A stretch of 64,000 bases of DNA from Actinoplanes teichomyceticus ATCC 31121 (GTDB taxonomy: Bacteria > Actinomycetota > Actinomycetes > Mycobacteriales > Micromonosporaceae). The translations under genes and the position numbers were made by a program. Of this stretch, positions 8,480-20,415 are shown in pieces. The number at the start of each line of letters is the position of its first letter. Within the stretch, counting starts at the first letter, position 1. The stretch spans positions 248,001-312,000 of the forward strand of contig NZ_CP023865.1 in assembly GCF_003711105.1 (NCBI RefSeq), read 5' to 3'. Under the pieces are notes generated by a model. That model was given only the letters and a program-made list of their open reading frames with translations. It made no database searches and had not been told where the DNA came from.

Positions 8480-9195
8480 CTATTCGACCCGGAACGGACG
8501 GTGACGTTCCCGTCGCCGCAACGAGTGGTGTGAATATAGGTGCACCCGCGCAGACGCCGCCCAGCCCGGATAAGGGCATGTTCGGCGTCAAAGGCACCGG
8601 AGATGTTTCCGGCTTCGGTCGCCTGGTCCGCCCCCGACCTGCTGTTCTTGGCAGCGCACGGCCGTACGGCGGATATTTCGACGACGTCTATGACGCGTTG
8701 GAGGAAGCTTATCCGGCCCTCTCCGAAGCCATCGAGAAGGTGGTGGTGGATAGGGCGGAGCTCACACTTCACATCAGGCCCGAGAAAATCAAGGACGTCT
8801 GTCAGGTAATGCGGGACGAAGGGTCCCTCAGATTCGAGCTCTGCTCCTCTGTCGACTGCGTCGACTACCTGGGCAGCGACGAGCGCCGCTTCCACATCGC
8901 GTACCAGCTCACCTCGATGACGTACCGCCGGAGGGTGCGTCTGGAGGTCGCCGTCGCCGACGGCGTGCCGGTGCCGAGCGTGACCAGCGTGTACCCGACC
9001 GCCGACTGGCAGGAGCGGGAGGTCTACGACATGTTCGGCGTGGTCTTCGCCGGCCACCCCAACCTCACCCGGATCCTGATGCCGGACGACTGGGAGGGCC
9101 ATCCCCAGCGCAAGGACTACCCGCTCGGCGGGGTGCCCGTGGAGTACAAGGGCGCCGAGATCCCGCCGCCCGACCAGCGGAGGGTCTACCAGTGA
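8476..9195 (+). CDS. nuoC: NADH-quinone oxidoreductase subunit C
   Basis: 239 aa hydrophilic 30-kDa-type subunit of the connecting arm. The family signature is at the C-terminal end: [16 protein letters not shown] followed by [17 protein letters not shown] and RKDYPLGG. The first ~60 residues are a low-complexity extension. The ATG overlaps the nuoB stop and the gene overlaps nuoD by 4 bp (GTGA), so translation is coupled. Codon use in the first half is less biased than in neighbouring nuo genes. Confidence 0.96.
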   Translation: MTIRPGTDGDVPVAATSGVNIGAPAQTPPSPDKGMFGVKGTGDVSGFGRLVRPRPAVLGSARPYGGYFDDVYDALEEAYPALSEAIEKVVVDRAELTLHIRPEKIKDVCQVMRDEGSLRFELCSSVDCVDYLGSDERRFHIAYQLTSMTYRRRVRLEVAVADGVPVPSVTSVYPTADWQEREVYDMFGVVFAGHPNLTRILMPDDWEGHPQRKDYPLGGVPVEYKGAEIPPPDQRRVYQ

Positions 9196-10517
9196 CAACT
9201 TCGGAATACGCGAGCGCGCGCGAGACCACCGAGGGCCGGGTCTTCACGGTCACCGGTGGCGACTGGGACAGCGTCACGTCCAGCATCGACCCGCTCAGCA
9301 ACGAGAAGATCGTCGTCAACATGGGTCCCCAGCACCCGTCCACGCACGGCGTGCTCCGGCTGGTGCTGGAGCTCGAGGGCGAGACGGTGACCGAGGCCCG
9401 CCCGGTGGTCGGGTACCTGCACACCGGGATCGAGAAGAACCTGGAGTACCGCACCTGGACCCAGGGCGTCACGTTCGTGACCCGGATGGACTACCTGTCC
9501 AACATGTCGAACGAGACGGCCTACTGCCTCGCGGTGGAGAAGCTGCTCGGGGTGACCGACCAGATCACCGAGCGGGCCACCACGATCCGGGTCATGTTCA
9601 TGGAGCTGCAGCGGATCGCCTCGCACCTGGTCTGGCTGGCCACCACCGGCATGGAACTGGGCGCGATCTCGATGATGCTGTACGGCTTCCGGGAGCGCGA
9701 GTACATCCTCGACATCTTCGAGGAGACCTCCGGCCTGCGGATGAACAACGGCTACATCCGCCCCGGCGGCCTGGCCCAGGACCTGCCCGACTCGGCGGTC
9801 CGCAAGATCCGGGACTTCCTCAAGTACCTGCCGAAGAAGCTCAAGGAATACGAGGCGATGCTCTCCGGCCAGGTGATCTGGCAGAAGCGCACGCAGGGGG
9901 TCGCCGTCCTGGACGTGACCGGCTGCCTGGCCCTGGGCATCACCGGCCCGGTGCTGCGCTCCGCCGGCCTGCCCTGGGACCTGCGCAAGACCATGCCGTA
10001 CTGCGGTTACGAGACGTACGAGTTCGACGTCCCGACCGCGACCACCGCCGACGTCTGGGGCCGCTACCTGGTCCGGCTGGCCGAGATCAGGGAGTCCCTG
10101 AAGATCGTCGAGCAGGCGCTCGACCGGCTCCGGCCGGGCCCGATCTGGATCGCGGACAAGAAGATCGCGTGGCCCGCGCAGCTCGCGCTGGGCGTCGACG
10201 GCCTCGGCAACTCGCTGGAGCACGTCGCCAAGATCATGGGTCAGTCGATGGAGTCGCTGATCCACCACTTCAAGCTCGTGACGGAAGGCTTCCGGGTCCC
10301 GCCCGGCCAGGTCTACGTGGCGGTGGAGCACCCGCGTGGCGAACTCGGCGTACACGCGGTGTCCGACGGCGGCACCCACCCGTACCGGGTGCACTACCGC
10401 GAGCCGAGCTTCGTCAACCTGCAGGCCATCCCCGCGATGGCCGAGGGCGCGCTGCTCGCCGACGTGATCGCCGGCGGCGCGTCCCTGGACCCGGTGATGG
10501 GTGGGTGTGATCGCTGA
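9192..10517 (+). CDS. nuoD: NADH-quinone oxidoreductase subunit D
   Basis: 441 aa, the 49-kDa subunit lining the quinone-binding pocket with NuoB. Typical sequence: [21 protein letters not shown] (quinone-site His within the HPSTHG loop), [16 protein letters not shown], and a C-terminal [21 protein letters not shown] strand. GTG 9192 overlaps the nuoC stop. Full family length. Confidence 0.97.
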   Translation: MTTSEYASARETTEGRVFTVTGGDWDSVTSSIDPLSNEKIVVNMGPQHPSTHGVLRLVLELEGETVTEARPVVGYLHTGIEKNLEYRTWTQGVTFVTRMDYLSNMSNETAYCLAVEKLLGVTDQITERATTIRVMFMELQRIASHLVWLATTGMELGAISMMLYGFREREYILDIFEETSGLRMNNGYIRPGGLAQDLPDSAVRKIRDFLKYLPKKLKEYEAMLSGQVIWQKRTQGVAVLDVTGCLALGITGPVLRSAGLPWDLRKTMPYCGYETYEFDVPTATTADVWGRYLVRLAEIRESLKIVEQALDRLRPGPIWIADKKIAWPAQLALGVDGLGNSLEHVAKIMGQSMESLIHHFKLVTEGFRVPPGQVYVAVEHPRGELGVHAVSDGGTHPYRVHYREPSFVNLQAIPAMAEGALLADVIAGGASLDPVMGGCDR

Positions 10518-11590
10518 TGTCCGCAAGTGCCATCGAGTTCTCGCCGGCGGCGGCTCCGCTCGCGGAGAAGCTGCTCGGCGCCGCGCAGGAGATCCTGGCC
10601 CGCTACCCGGCGGGCCGGGAGCGCTCGGCGCTGCTGCCGCTGCTGCACCTGGTGCAGACCGAGGAGGGCTACGTCAGCCCGGCCGGCGTGGCGTTCTGCG
10701 CGGAGCTCCTCGGGATCAACAAGGCCCAGGTCGGCGCGGTCGCCACGTTCTACACCATGTACAAGCGCCGGCCCACCGGTGAGTACCTGGTCAGCGTCTG
10801 CACCAACACCCTGTGCAACGTGCTCGGCGGGCAGGAGGTCTACGACCGGCTTGCCGAGCACCTCGGCGTGGGTCACGACGAGACCACCGCCGACGGCAGG
10901 ATCACGCTGGAGCACGCCGAGTGCCTGGCCGCCTGCGACTACGCGCCGGTGGTGACGGTCAACTACGACTTCACCGTCGACCAGGCCACCCCGGAGTCCG
11001 CGGTCGAGCTGGTCGACCGGCTGCGCGACGGCGAGCGCCCCACGCCCAGCCGGGGCGCCCGGATCTGCTCCCTGCGCGAGATGCAGTACCAGCTCGCCGG
11101 TTTCGCCGACCCGCGCGAGGGCGCGGTCGGCGACGGGGTGGCCGGGGCGCCGACCCTGCGCGGCGTCCGGCTCGCCCAGGAGCACGGGATCGCGGTGGCC
11201 GGCTTCCACCTGGACACCCCGATCACCAAGACCAAGCCGGCCCGCGACCCAGGCGCGCTCCCCGAGTCCACGCAGAAGCCGGCCGCGGAGAAGACGGGCA
11301 AGGTCGCGACGGCGGTCCAGGCGGTCAGGTCGGCGGTCGGCGCGGTGGCCGACAAGACCCGCCGCAACGCCGGCGAGAAGGCCGAGGACCCCCAGGTCCG
11401 TACCGCGGAACTGCGCAATCCCACCGCCGGCGAACCGGCCGAGCCGGGCGCGGACGCCGCCGGCCCGCCGCCGGCGAACGCCGCGGAGGCGGCCGGCGTC
11501 GCGGGCAACGCGCCGGCCGGGGACGCCAAACCGGCGGGTGACAGCCCGCGTACGCCCGATCCGACCCGTGGCTCGGAGGAGCAGAAATGA
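10517..11590 (+). CDS. nuoE: NADH-quinone oxidoreductase subunit E with long C-terminal tail
   Basis: 357 aa. The first ~170 residues are the thioredoxin-like 24-kDa subunit, with [2Fe-2S] ligands CTNTLC and ECLAAC (cluster N1a). A further ~50 residues (RICSLREMQYQLAGFADPREG) are shared with other actinobacterial NuoE proteins. The last ~110 residues are an Ala/Pro/Gly/Lys-rich, probably disordered tail, making it longer than the M. tuberculosis protein (about 250 aa as I recall). The start overlaps the nuoD stop (TGATG) and the end overlaps nuoF (ATGA). The tail is unlikely to touch the cluster; its role is unknown. Confidence 0.95.
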   Translation: MSASAIEFSPAAAPLAEKLLGAAQEILARYPAGRERSALLPLLHLVQTEEGYVSPAGVAFCAELLGINKAQVGAVATFYTMYKRRPTGEYLVSVCTNTLCNVLGGQEVYDRLAEHLGVGHDETTADGRITLEHAECLAACDYAPVVTVNYDFTVDQATPESAVELVDRLRDGERPTPSRGARICSLREMQYQLAGFADPREGAVGDGVAGAPTLRGVRLAQEHGIAVAGFHLDTPITKTKPARDPGALPESTQKPAAEKTGKVATAVQAVRSAVGAVADKTRRNAGEKAEDPQVRTAELRNPTAGEPAEPGADAAGPPPANAAEAAGVAGNAPAGDAKPAGDSPRTPDPTRGSEEQK

Positions 11591-12903
11591 CTCAACCCCG
11601 GCCGGAGGTGCTCCAGAAGCTGACCCCGGTGCTCACCAAGCGCTGGCTTTCGCCGGACGCCTGGCAGATCGGCGTCTACGAGCGGCTCGACGGCTACCAG
11701 GCGGTCCGCAAGGCACTCGACGTGCACCCGGACGACCTGATCCAGCTGATCAAGGACTCCGGGCTGCGCGGCCGCGGCGGGGCGGGCTTCCCGACCGGCC
11801 TCAAGTGGGGGTTCATCCCGCAGGGCGACGGCAAGCCGCACTACCTCGTGATCAACGCGGACGAGGGCGAGCCGGGCACCTGCAAGGACCTGCCGCTGAT
11901 GACGTACGACCCGCACTCGCTGGTGGAGGGGGCGATCATCGCCTCCTACGCGATCCGCGCCAGCCGGGCGTTCATCTACATCCGCGGGGAGGCGGTGCAC
12001 GCCGCCCGGCGGCTGCGCAACGCGGTCCGGGAGGCGTACGCCGCCGGTTACCTCGGGCAGAACATCCTCGGCTCCGGGTTCGACCTGGACCTGGTGGTGC
12101 ACAGCGGGGCCGGGGCGTACATCTGCGGTGAGGAGACCGCGCTGCTCGACTCGCTGGAGGGGTTCCGCGGCCAGCCCCGGCTGCGCCCGCCCTTCCCGGC
12201 CGTCGCCGGCCTGTACGCCAGCCCGACCGTGGTCAACAACGTCGGCACCATCGCCAGCGTGCCCTACATCGTGCTGGGCGGGGCCGACTGGTGGAAGAGC
12301 ATGGGCACGGAGAAGTCGGCCGGCCCGATGATCTACTCGCTCTCCGGCCGGATCGCCCATCCCGGGCAGTACGAGTGCGGCCTGGGCATCACCCTGCGTG
12401 AGCTGATCGAGCTGGCCGGCGGCATGAAGCCGGGGCACAACCTCAAGTTCTGGACCCCGGGCGGCTCGTCCACGCCGATCCTGACCGCCGAGCACATCGA
12501 CACCCCGATGGACTTCGAGGGCGTCGCGGCGGCCGGCTCGATCCTCGGCACCACGGCCATGCAGATCTTCTCGGACCAGGACTGCCCGGTCTACAACACG
12601 TGGCGGTGGCTGGAGTTCTACCACCACGAGTCGTGCGGCAAGTGCACCCCGTGCCGGGAGGGCAACTACTGGATGGTGCGCACGTACCGGCGCATTCTCG
12701 CCGGTCAGGGCACCTACGCCGACCTGGACACGCTGCAGGACACCGCGGACAACATCTTCGGCCGGTCCTTCTGCGGCCTCGGCGACGGCGCGGCGACGCC
12801 GGTCGTCTCGACGCTGAAGTGGTTCCGGGACGACTACCTCGGCTACATCGAGGGCCGCACGGCTCCCCGGCTGTCCGAGAAGAGCCTGGTGGGAGCGCAC
12901 TGA
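11587..12903 (+). CDS. nuoF: NADH-quinone oxidoreductase subunit F
   Basis: 438 aa, the NADH- and FMN-binding subunit where electrons enter complex [19 protein letters not shown] (about residues 58-75) binds [16 protein letters not shown] follows, and [13 protein letters not shown] is also present. Cluster N3 ligands are [12 protein letters not shown] and the later cysteine in [14 protein letters not shown]. It overlaps nuoE and nuoG by a few bases. Confidence 0.97.
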   Translation: MTQPRPEVLQKLTPVLTKRWLSPDAWQIGVYERLDGYQAVRKALDVHPDDLIQLIKDSGLRGRGGAGFPTGLKWGFIPQGDGKPHYLVINADEGEPGTCKDLPLMTYDPHSLVEGAIIASYAIRASRAFIYIRGEAVHAARRLRNAVREAYAAGYLGQNILGSGFDLDLVVHSGAGAYICGEETALLDSLEGFRGQPRLRPPFPAVAGLYASPTVVNNVGTIASVPYIVLGGADWWKSMGTEKSAGPMIYSLSGRIAHPGQYECGLGITLRELIELAGGMKPGHNLKFWTPGGSSTPILTAEHIDTPMDFEGVAAAGSILGTTAMQIFSDQDCPVYNTWRWLEFYHHESCGKCTPCREGNYWMVRTYRRILAGQGTYADLDTLQDTADNIFGRSFCGLGDGAATPVVSTLKWFRDDYLGYIEGRTAPRLSEKSLVGAH

Positions 12904-15401
12904 TGACCGATGTAGAGAAGCGGGCCGACACCGTCTCGCTGACCATCGACGGGGTCGAGGTCACGGCCGAGAAGGGCGAGCTGGTCATCCGGGTCGCCGA
13001 GCGGCTGGGCATCGCGATCCCGCGGTTCTGCGACCACCCGCTGCTGGCCCCGGCCGGGGCCTGCCGGCAGTGCCTGGTGGAGGTGGAGGGGCAGCGCAAG
13101 CCGGTCGCCTCGTGCACCCAGACGGTGGCCGACGGCATGGTGGTCAAGACCCAGCTCAGCTCCCCGGTGGCGGCCAAGGCCCAGGCCGGCGTGATGGAGC
13201 TGCTGCTGATCAACCACCCGCTGGACTGCCCGACCTGCGACAAGGGCGGCGAGTGCCCGCTGCAGAACCAGGCGATGAGCACCGGCCGCGCCGACTCCCG
13301 GTTCCACGAGCACAAGCGGGAGTACGAGAAGCCGATCCACATCTCCAGCCAGGTGCTGCTGGACCGGGAGCGGTGCGTGCTGTGCCAGCGCTGCACCCGG
13401 TTCTCCGAGGAGATCGCCGGCGACAAGTTCATCGACCTGATGGACCGCTCGTCCGGCGAGCAGATCAACGTGTACCGCGACGACTTCTTCGGCGGCACGG
13501 GCACCGGCGACGGCCAGGTCGGCGAGGGCGCCGGGGACGTGCCGTTCAACTCGTACTTCTCCGGCAACACCGTGCAGATCTGCCCGGTCGGCGCGCTCAC
13601 CGGCCAGCAGTACCGGTTCCGCGCCCGCCCGTTCGACCTGGTGTCCACGCCGACCGCGTGCGAGCACTGCGCCGCCGGCTGCGCCATGCGGGCCGACCAC
13701 CGGCGCGGGAAGGTGCTGCGCCGGCTGGCCGGTGACGACCCGGCGGTCAACGAGGAGTGGAACTGCGACAAGGGCCGGTGGGGTTTCCGCTACGCCACGG
13801 CCACCGACCGGATCACCACGCCGCTGGTCCGGGACGCGCGCAGCGGCCAGCTGCGCGAGGCGTCCTGGAGCGAGGCGCTGCTGGCCGCGGCGGAGGGGCT
13901 GCGGGCGGCACGCGAGCGCGGCGTCGGGGTGCTCACCGGCGGGCGGCTCACCGTGGAGGACGCGTACGCGTACGCGAAATTCGCCCGGCTCGTCCTCGGT
14001 ACCAACGACATCGACTTCCGGGCCCGTCCGGTGCGCGCCTCCGGCTCGCCGGCCGAGATCACCGAGGAGGCCGATTTCCTCGCCGCCGCGGTGGCCGGGA
14101 TCGCCGAGGTCACGTACGCCGATGTGGAGAGCGCGCCGGCCGCGCTGATCGTGGGGCTGGAGCCGGAGGAGGAGTGCCCGATCCTCTTCCTGCGCCTGCG
14201 CAAGGCGTACACCAAGAAGAAGTTGCAGGTCACGGCCATCGCACCGGGTCTGTCCCGGGGGTTGGAGAAGCTCGGCGCCGCGCTCGTCGCGGCCGTGCCG
14301 GGCGACGAGGCCCGGCTGCTGAACACCGACCCGGCGGTGGCCGCGGCGCTCCGCGCGCCGGGCAGCCTGCTGCTGGTCGGCGAGCGCCTGGCCACCGTGC
14401 CGGGCGGGCTGTCCGCGGCCACGGCGCTGGCCGCCCGGACCGGCGCCCGGCTGGCCTGGGTGCCGCGCCGGGCCGGCGACCGGGGCGCGCTCGACACCGG
14501 CTGCCTGCCGAACCTGCTGCCCGGCGGCCGCCCGGTCACCGACGCGGCGGCCCGTGCCGAGCTGTCGCTGGCCTGGTCCGTCGACGCCGGGATGCTGCCC
14601 GGCCGGCCGGGCCGGGACGTCGACGCGATCATCGCGGCGGCGGCCGACGGGACGCTCGGCGGCCTGCTGGTCGGCGGGGTGGACCCGGACGACCTGGCCG
14701 ACCCGCTGCTGGCCGAGCGGGCGCTGGACGCGGTGCCCTTCCTGGTCAGTCTGGAGCTGCGCCACAGCGCGGTGACCGGGCGCGCCGACGTGGTGCTGCC
14801 GGTCGCGCCGGCGGTGGAGAAGTCCGGCACCTACATGGACTGGGAGGGCCGGCTGCGGTCCTTCGGGACGGTCCTCCCGGGTAGCTCGGCGATGACCGAC
14901 GGCCGGGTGCTGGAGGCGGTCGCCGCGCTGCTGGACGTCACCCTGAACACCGGCGACGTGCAGGCGGTGCGGCGCGAGCTGGGTGCCATGCCGGCCGGTA
15001 CGGCCCGGCCCGAGCCGCCGTCGGTGGCGCCGGTGGCGGTCGCCGAGCCGGGGGAGCGGGCCGCGGTGCTGGCCACCTGGCATCAGCTGATCGACCGGGG
15101 CTCGCTGCTGGAGGGCGACGAGGTGCTGGCCGGCACGGCCCGCCCGCCGGTCGTCCGGCTCGGCAAGGAGCTGGCCGAGCAGCTGCGGGTCGCTGACGGT
15201 GACCTGCTCACGGTGCGCACCGATCGGGGATCGGTCTCGCTGCCGGCGGCGATCGCCGACCTGCCCCGGCAGGTGGTGTGGCTGCCCACCAACTCGCCGG
15301 CCTCGACGGTGCGCCGCAGCCTCGGCGTCACCGCGGGCGCGGTGGTCCGGTTGTCGGCCGGTCTGCCCGGTCCGCTTCTCGCCGAGGGAGCTGAACGATG
15401 A
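12903..15401 (+). CDS. nuoG: NADH-quinone oxidoreductase subunit G
   Basis: 832 aa iron-sulfur subunit. Domains in order: N-terminal [2Fe-2S] ferredoxin ([16 protein letters not shown] ... VASC); the His/Cys cluster around [19 protein letters not shown]; a two-cluster region with [13 protein letters not shown] and ICPVGALTG; then a molybdopterin-oxidoreductase-like fold with CEHCAAGC followed 27 residues later by the Cys of [10 protein letters not shown]. These are the ligands of the extra cluster N7 found only in some bacteria. The C-terminal third ends in a small molybdopterin-dinucleotide-binding-like domain. ATG 12903 overlaps the nuoF stop (TGATG). Confidence 0.96.
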   Translation: MTDVEKRADTVSLTIDGVEVTAEKGELVIRVAERLGIAIPRFCDHPLLAPAGACRQCLVEVEGQRKPVASCTQTVADGMVVKTQLSSPVAAKAQAGVMELLLINHPLDCPTCDKGGECPLQNQAMSTGRADSRFHEHKREYEKPIHISSQVLLDRERCVLCQRCTRFSEEIAGDKFIDLMDRSSGEQINVYRDDFFGGTGTGDGQVGEGAGDVPFNSYFSGNTVQICPVGALTGQQYRFRARPFDLVSTPTACEHCAAGCAMRADHRRGKVLRRLAGDDPAVNEEWNCDKGRWGFRYATATDRITTPLVRDARSGQLREASWSEALLAAAEGLRAARERGVGVLTGGRLTVEDAYAYAKFARLVLGTNDIDFRARPVRASGSPAEITEEADFLAAAVAGIAEVTYADVESAPAALIVGLEPEEECPILFLRLRKAYTKKKLQVTAIAPGLSRGLEKLGAALVAAVPGDEARLLNTDPAVAAALRAPGSLLLVGERLATVPGGLSAATALAARTGARLAWVPRRAGDRGALDTGCLPNLLPGGRPVTDAAARAELSLAWSVDAGMLPGRPGRDVDAIIAAAADGTLGGLLVGGVDPDDLADPLLAERALDAVPFLVSLELRHSAVTGRADVVLPVAPAVEKSGTYMDWEGRLRSFGTVLPGSSAMTDGRVLEAVAALLDVTLNTGDVQAVRRELGAMPAGTARPEPPSVAPVAVAEPGERAAVLATWHQLIDRGSLLEGDEVLAGTARPPVVRLGKELAEQLRVADGDLLTVRTDRGSVSLPAAIADLPRQVVWLPTNSPASTVRRSLGVTAGAVVRLSAGLPGPLLAEGAER

Positions 15402-16765
15402 ATCTCCTGCTCGCGGCGCACGCGGAGGACCCGACCCTGCAGACGTTCGAGCAGGATCCCTGGTGGATCCTGCTGATCAAGCTGCTCGGCGTGTTCGTCC
15501 TGCTGTTGCTGCTGACGCTGTTCACGATCAACTACGAGCGCAAGGTCGTGGCCCGGATGGCGGTCCGGCCCGGCCCCAACCAGGTCGGGCCGAAGGGGTG
15601 GCTGACCAGCCTGAGCGACGGCCTGAAGCTGCCGTTCAAGGAGGAGATCATCCCGAAGACCGCCGACAAGGTGGTCTACTTCCTCGCCCCGGTGATCTCG
15701 GCGACCACGGCGTTCACCGCCTTCGCGGTGATCCCGTTCGGCGGCGTGGTGAACATGTTCGGACACCGGACCGCGTTGCAGCTCACCGACGTGCCGGTCT
15801 CGGTGCTGGTGCTGCTGGCCTGCTCGTCGATGAGCGTGTACGGCGTGGTGCTGGCCGGCTGGGCGTCCGGCTCGACATATCCGCTGCTGGGCGGCCTGCG
15901 GTCGAGCGCGCAGATGATCTCGTACGAGGTGGCGATGGGCCTCTCCATCGTCGCGGTCTTCATGACCGCCGGCAGCATGAGCACCTCGCAGATCGTCGCG
16001 GCGCAGGCGTCCGGCGACCCGACCGAGCTGTTCGGCGTCGAGATCACCATGCCCGGCTGGTACGCCCTGCAGCTGCTGCCGAGCTTCCTGATCTACGTGA
16101 TCTCGGCGGTCGGTGAGACCAACCGGGCCCCGTTCGACCTGCCCGAGGCGGAGTCGGAGCTGGTCGGCGGCTTCCACACGGAGTACTCGTCGTTCAAGTT
16201 CGCGCTGTTCTTCCTGGCCGAGTACATCAACATGATCACCGTCTCGGCGTTCTGCACCACGCTGTTCCTGGGCGGCTGGCGCGCGCCGTGGCCGATCACC
16301 GCGGTCTGGGCGGGCGCCAACTCCGGCTACTTCGCCCTGATCTGGTTCTTCCTGAAGGTGTTCGCGCTGCTGTTCGGCTTCATCTGGCTGCGGGCCACGC
16401 TGCCCCGGCTGCGGTACGACCAGTTCATGCGGTTCGGCTGGAAGGTCCTGATCCCGATCAACCTGGTCTGGATCCTCTTCCTGGCCTACTTCAAGGTCGC
16501 CCGCAGCGGCGCGCTCTCCACCGAGGTCCGGTGGATCTCCACCGCGGCGATCGCGCTGGTCGTGCTGGTGGTCGCGTGGGCCTGGCCGTCAGCCGAGAAG
16601 CCCAAGCCGGTCTCGGTGGAGGAGGAGGTCGCCGCCCGGCCCCCGGGCAGCTTCCCGATCCCCCCGCTGGACCTGCAGGTTCCGCCGAGCCCGCGCGCCC
16701 GCCGTGCGGTCGCCGAGCGTGCCCCGGCCGCCGTCGGCGGCGACTCCGAGTCGAAGGAGGTGTGA
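15398..16765 (+). CDS. nuoH: NADH-quinone oxidoreductase subunit H
   Basis: 455 aa, eight or more transmembrane helices, with the acidic quinone-chamber loop: [19 protein letters not shown] early, then [20 protein letters not shown] and [19 protein letters not shown]. It links quinone reduction to the membrane arm. The last ~50 residues ([19 protein letters not shown] and on) are a hydrophilic tail. ATGA overlap with nuoG. Confidence 0.97.
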   Translation: MNLLLAAHAEDPTLQTFEQDPWWILLIKLLGVFVLLLLLTLFTINYERKVVARMAVRPGPNQVGPKGWLTSLSDGLKLPFKEEIIPKTADKVVYFLAPVISATTAFTAFAVIPFGGVVNMFGHRTALQLTDVPVSVLVLLACSSMSVYGVVLAGWASGSTYPLLGGLRSSAQMISYEVAMGLSIVAVFMTAGSMSTSQIVAAQASGDPTELFGVEITMPGWYALQLLPSFLIYVISAVGETNRAPFDLPEAESELVGGFHTEYSSFKFALFFLAEYINMITVSAFCTTLFLGGWRAPWPITAVWAGANSGYFALIWFFLKVFALLFGFIWLRATLPRLRYDQFMRFGWKVLIPINLVWILFLAYFKVARSGALSTEVRWISTAAIALVVLVVAWAWPSAEKPKPVSVEEEVAARPPGSFPIPPLDLQVPPSPRARRAVAERAPAAVGGDSESKEV

Positions 16766-16766
16766 C

Positions 16767-17399
16767 GTGAACACGTTGACCGGCTCCTTCAAGGGCTTCG
16801 GCGTGACGTTCGCGCACATGTTCCGCAAGGTGATCACGACCGACTACCCGTTCTCGCCACCCAAGCCGGCCCCGCGCTACCACGGGCGGCACATCCTCAA
16901 CCGGCACCCGGACGGCCTGGAGAAGTGCATCGGCTGCGAGCTGTGCGCCTGGGCCTGCCCGGCCGACGCGATCTACGTCGAGGGCGGCGACAACACCGAG
17001 GAGCAGCGGTTCTCGCCGGGCGAGCGGTACGCGAAGATCTACCAGATCAACTACACCCGCTGCATCTTCTGCGGGCTCTGCATCGAGGCCTGCCCGACCC
17101 GCTCGCTGACCATGAGCAACGAGTACGAGCTGGCCCGGGACAGCCGCCAGGACCTGATCTTCACGAAGAAGGAGCTGCTGGCCCCGCTGCTGCCCGGGAT
17201 GGAGCAGCCGCCGCACCCGATGCGCCTGGGCGAGACCGACAAGGACTACTACGTCGGCGCGCTGACCAACCCGGGCACCTCGGCCGGCGCCGAGCGGGCG
17301 CCCTGGACCCAGGCCGGCACGCACGACGCCGCCGACCCGGCGGACCACGCGCCGCGGCCGGAGACGGCCGGCACGGTCCGGAAGGAGGGCGGGGCATGA
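16767..17399 (+). CDS. nuoI: NADH-quinone oxidoreductase subunit I
   Basis: 210 aa, two [4Fe-4S] clusters (N6a, N6b) with ligand motifs [12 protein letters not shown] (about residues 53-64) and [12 protein letters not shown] (about 98-109). It passes electrons towards NuoB. GTG at 16767 sits one base past the nuoH stop with AAGGAGG upstream. The C-terminal ~45 residues are a Pro/Ala-rich tail. The end overlaps nuoJ (ATGA). Confidence 0.97.
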   Translation: MNTLTGSFKGFGVTFAHMFRKVITTDYPFSPPKPAPRYHGRHILNRHPDGLEKCIGCELCAWACPADAIYVEGGDNTEEQRFSPGERYAKIYQINYTRCIFCGLCIEACPTRSLTMSNEYELARDSRQDLIFTKKELLAPLLPGMEQPPHPMRLGETDKDYYVGALTNPGTSAGAERAPWTQAGTHDAADPADHAPRPETAGTVRKEGGA

Positions 17400-18139
17400 C
17401 CCACGTATCGACCGGCGAGCAGGTCGCGTTCTGGATCCTCGGCTCGCTCGCGGTGATCGGGGCGCTCGGCATGGTGCTGGCCCGCAACGCGGTGCACTCC
17501 GCGCTGTGGCTGGTCGTCACCATGTTGAACCTGGGGTTCCTCTATGTGATCAACTCGGCGCCGTTCCTCGGCTTCGTGCAGATCATCGTCTACACCGGCG
17601 CGATCATGATGCTGTTCCTGTTCGTGCTGATGCTGGTCGGCCGGGACGCCTCGGACTCCCTGATCGAGACGCTACGCGGACAGCGGCTGGCCGCGATCGT
17701 CCTCGGGATCGGGTTCGCCGGCCTGGTCGGCACCGGCCTGGGCCGGGCGCTCGCCGACACCCCGGCGGCCGGCCTGGAGGCGGCGAACCAGCACGGCAAC
17801 GTGCCCGGCCTGGCCGCCCTGCTGTTCACCAGGTACGTCTTCGCCTTCGAGGTCACCTCGGCGCTGCTGATCACCGCGGCGGTCGGCGCGATGCTGCTGG
17901 CCCACGTGGAGCGGGCCAAGGCCGACCGGGTGGACCAGGTGACCCGGATGAAGGAGCGGTTCCGCCCCGGCAACTACCCCGGCCCCAAGCCCGGCCCGGG
18001 TGTCTACGCGAACACCATGTCGGTGGCCGCGCCGGCCCGGCTGCCGGACGGCAACGGGGCCGAGAGCAGCATCTCGCCGATCCTGCCGGTGCGGGAGCTG
18101 ACCGCCTCCGAGGCAGCCCCGAAGGGGACCGAGAAGTGA
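17396..18139 (+). CDS. nuoJ: NADH-quinone oxidoreductase subunit J
   Basis: 247 aa, five transmembrane helices in the first ~170 residues, with the family motif [20 protein letters not shown] including the pi-bulge helix of TMH3. The C-terminal ~75 residues are hydrophilic, typical for actinobacterial NuoJ. ATG 17396 overlaps the nuoI stop. Confidence 0.96.
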   Translation: MTHVSTGEQVAFWILGSLAVIGALGMVLARNAVHSALWLVVTMLNLGFLYVINSAPFLGFVQIIVYTGAIMMLFLFVLMLVGRDASDSLIETLRGQRLAAIVLGIGFAGLVGTGLGRALADTPAAGLEAANQHGNVPGLAALLFTRYVFAFEVTSALLITAAVGAMLLAHVERAKADRVDQVTRMKERFRPGNYPGPKPGPGVYANTMSVAAPARLPDGNGAESSISPILPVRELTASEAAPKGTEK

Positions 18140-18175
18140 ACGCGAAGCGGAGCAACCGAAGGGCGGCGCGGCGAC

Positions 18176-18475
18176 GTGACACCTGATTACTACCTGATCC
18201 TGGCGTCGATCCTGTTCACCATCGGGGCCGCCGGGGTGCTGGTGCGGCGCAACGCGATCGTCCTGTTCATGTGCATCGAGCTGATGCTGAACGCGGCGAA
18301 CCTCGCGCTGGTCACCTTCAGCCGGATCAACGGCGGCCTGGACGGCCAGATCATCTCGTTCTTCGTGATGGTCGTCGCGGCGGCCGAGGTCGTGGTCGGC
18401 CTCGCCATCATCATGTCGATCTTCCGTACGCGGCGCTCGGCGAGCGTCGACGACGCGAACCTCCTGAAGTACTGA
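18176..18475 (+). CDS. nuoK: NADH-quinone oxidoreductase subunit K
   Basis: 99 aa, three transmembrane helices. The two intramembrane glutamates of the proton path lie in [15 protein letters not shown] and [15 protein letters not shown]. The GTG start gives the usual family length. There is a 36-bp gap after nuoJ, larger than the other joints in the operon. Confidence 0.97.
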   Translation: MTPDYYLILASILFTIGAAGVLVRRNAIVLFMCIELMLNAANLALVTFSRINGGLDGQIISFFVMVVAAAEVVVGLAIIMSIFRTRRSASVDDANLLKY

Positions 18476-18486
18476 AGGGGACTGTC

Positions 18487-20415
18487 GTGGAACACACTGT
18501 GGACTACGCCCCCGCGACGGGAGCGCTGAGCGGCATCTGGCTGCTCGTGGCCATCCCGCTGTTCAGTGCGGCGGTCCTGCTGCTGCTCGGCAAGCGGGCC
18601 GACAGGTGGGGGCACTGGCTCGGCGTGCTGGCGGTGGCCGGTTCGTTCGTACTCGGGCTGATCTTCTTCATCCAGCTCGGCGGCCTCGCCGACGAGCACC
18701 GGTCGGCGGAGTTGAGCCTCTTCGACTTCATCGACGTCGGCAGCCTCAAGGTCGACTTCGGGCTGCTGTTCGACCCGCTCTCCGGGGTCTTCGTACTGCT
18801 GATCACCGGCGTCGGCTCGCTGATCCACCTGTACGCGGTCGGCTACATGGCGCACGATCCGGGCCGGCGGCGGTTCTTCGCGTACTTCAACCTGTTCGTC
18901 GCGGCGATGCTGCTGCTCGTGCTGGGCAACAACTACGTGCTGCTGTACTTCGGCTGGGAGGGCGTCGGTCTGGCGTCGTACCTGCTGATCTCGTTCTGGT
19001 ACACCCGGCCGTCGGCGGCCACCGCCGGCAAGAAGGCGTTCCTGATGAACCGGGTCGGCGACGCCGGCCTGGCGATCGGCGTCTTCCTGATGTTCACCAC
19101 GCTGGGCAGCACCCAGTACGCGGACGTGTTCAACGGGGTCACCTCGCTGAGCGCGACCACGGTGCTGGTCCTCGGGTTGCTGCTGCTGCTCGGCGCGTGC
19201 GGCAAGTCCGGTCAGTTCCCGTTGCAGGCGTGGCTGCCGGACGCGATGGAGGGCCCGACCCCGGTGTCCGCGCTCATCCATGCGGCCACCATGGTCACCG
19301 CGGGTGTGTACCTGATCGCCCGGTCCAACCCGATCTTCTCGGCGAACACGACGCTCCAGCTCGTGGTGGTCAGCGTCGGCGCGCTGACGCTGCTGATCGG
19401 CTGTGTCATCGGCGCCGCGAAGGACGACATCAAGCGGGTCCTGGCCTGGTCCACGGTCAGCCAGATCGGCTACATGTTCCTCGGCGTCGGGCTCGGCGGC
19501 GCGGCGTACGGCCTGGCCATCGTGCACCTGCTGGCGCACGGCTTCTTCAAGGCGAACATGTTCCTCGGCGCCGGATCGGTCATGCACGGGATGCACGACC
19601 AGGTGGACATCCGCCGGTTCGGCGCGCTCGCCAAGCCGATGCGGATCACCTGGCTCACGTTCGCCACCGGCTGGCTGGCGATCATCGGCATCCCGCCGCT
19701 GTCCGGCTTCTTCTCCAAGGAGCCGATCATCGCGGCCGCCTTCGAACGGGAGGTGACCTGGGAGGCCTGGACCTTCGGGCTCGCGGCGCTGATCGGCGCC
19801 GGGCTGACCGCGTTCTACATGACCCGGCTGTTCGTGCTGACCTTCCACGGCCCGTCCCGGTGGACCGAGGAGAACCGGCACCCGCACGAGTCGCCGGCGA
19901 TCATGACGGTGCCGCTGGTTCTGCTGGCGATCGGCTCGGTCGCGGCCGGCTGGGTGATGAGCACGACCGTCCCGGACTGGCTCAACCCGGTCTTCGGCGC
20001 GGAGCAGGCCGAGGCGGCCGGCGTCCTGTCGCACACCGTCATCACCGTCCTGTCGCTGCTGGTCACGGTGGCCGGCGCCGGTCTGGCCTGGGCGATGTTC
20101 CGCAACGGCACCGCGCTGGAGCCGAAGCCGGCCGGGATCGTGGTCACCGCCGCCCGGCGCAACCTGTACACCGACGCGTTCAACGAGGCGGTGTTCGAGC
20201 GGCCCGGCAAGTACCTCACCCGGGCGCTGGTCTACCTGGACGCCAAGGGCATCGACGGCCTGGTCAACGGGCTGGCCGCGGCGGTCGGCGGAAGCTCCGG
20301 CCGGTTGCGGCGGCTGCAGACCGGGTTCGTCCGCTCGTACGCGCTCTCCATGCTCACCGGCGCCATGCTCGTGGTCGGCGCCTTCCTCGCGATCCAGTTG
20401 GGGTGGCTGGCGTGA
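18487..20415 (+). CDS. nuoL: NADH-quinone oxidoreductase subunit L
   Basis: 642 aa antiporter-like membrane subunit, about 16 helices, at the distal end of the membrane arm with the long lateral helix at its C-terminal part. Proton-path sequence: YLLISFWYTRPSAATAGKKAF, SGQFPLQAWLPDAMEGPTPVSALIHAATMVTAG and the Lys of WSTVSQIGYMFLG. GTG at 18487 follows AAGGGGA. Four-base overlap with nuoM. Confidence 0.97.
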   Translation: MEHTVDYAPATGALSGIWLLVAIPLFSAAVLLLLGKRADRWGHWLGVLAVAGSFVLGLIFFIQLGGLADEHRSAELSLFDFIDVGSLKVDFGLLFDPLSGVFVLLITGVGSLIHLYAVGYMAHDPGRRRFFAYFNLFVAAMLLLVLGNNYVLLYFGWEGVGLASYLLISFWYTRPSAATAGKKAFLMNRVGDAGLAIGVFLMFTTLGSTQYADVFNGVTSLSATTVLVLGLLLLLGACGKSGQFPLQAWLPDAMEGPTPVSALIHAATMVTAGVYLIARSNPIFSANTTLQLVVVSVGALTLLIGCVIGAAKDDIKRVLAWSTVSQIGYMFLGVGLGGAAYGLAIVHLLAHGFFKANMFLGAGSVMHGMHDQVDIRRFGALAKPMRITWLTFATGWLAIIGIPPLSGFFSKEPIIAAAFEREVTWEAWTFGLAALIGAGLTAFYMTRLFVLTFHGPSRWTEENRHPHESPAIMTVPLVLLAIGSVAAGWVMSTTVPDWLNPVFGAEQAEAAGVLSHTVITVLSLLVTVAGAGLAWAMFRNGTALEPKPAGIVVTAARRNLYTDAFNEAVFERPGKYLTRALVYLDAKGIDGLVNGLAAAVGGSSGRLRRLQTGFVRSYALSMLTGAMLVVGAFLAIQLGWLA

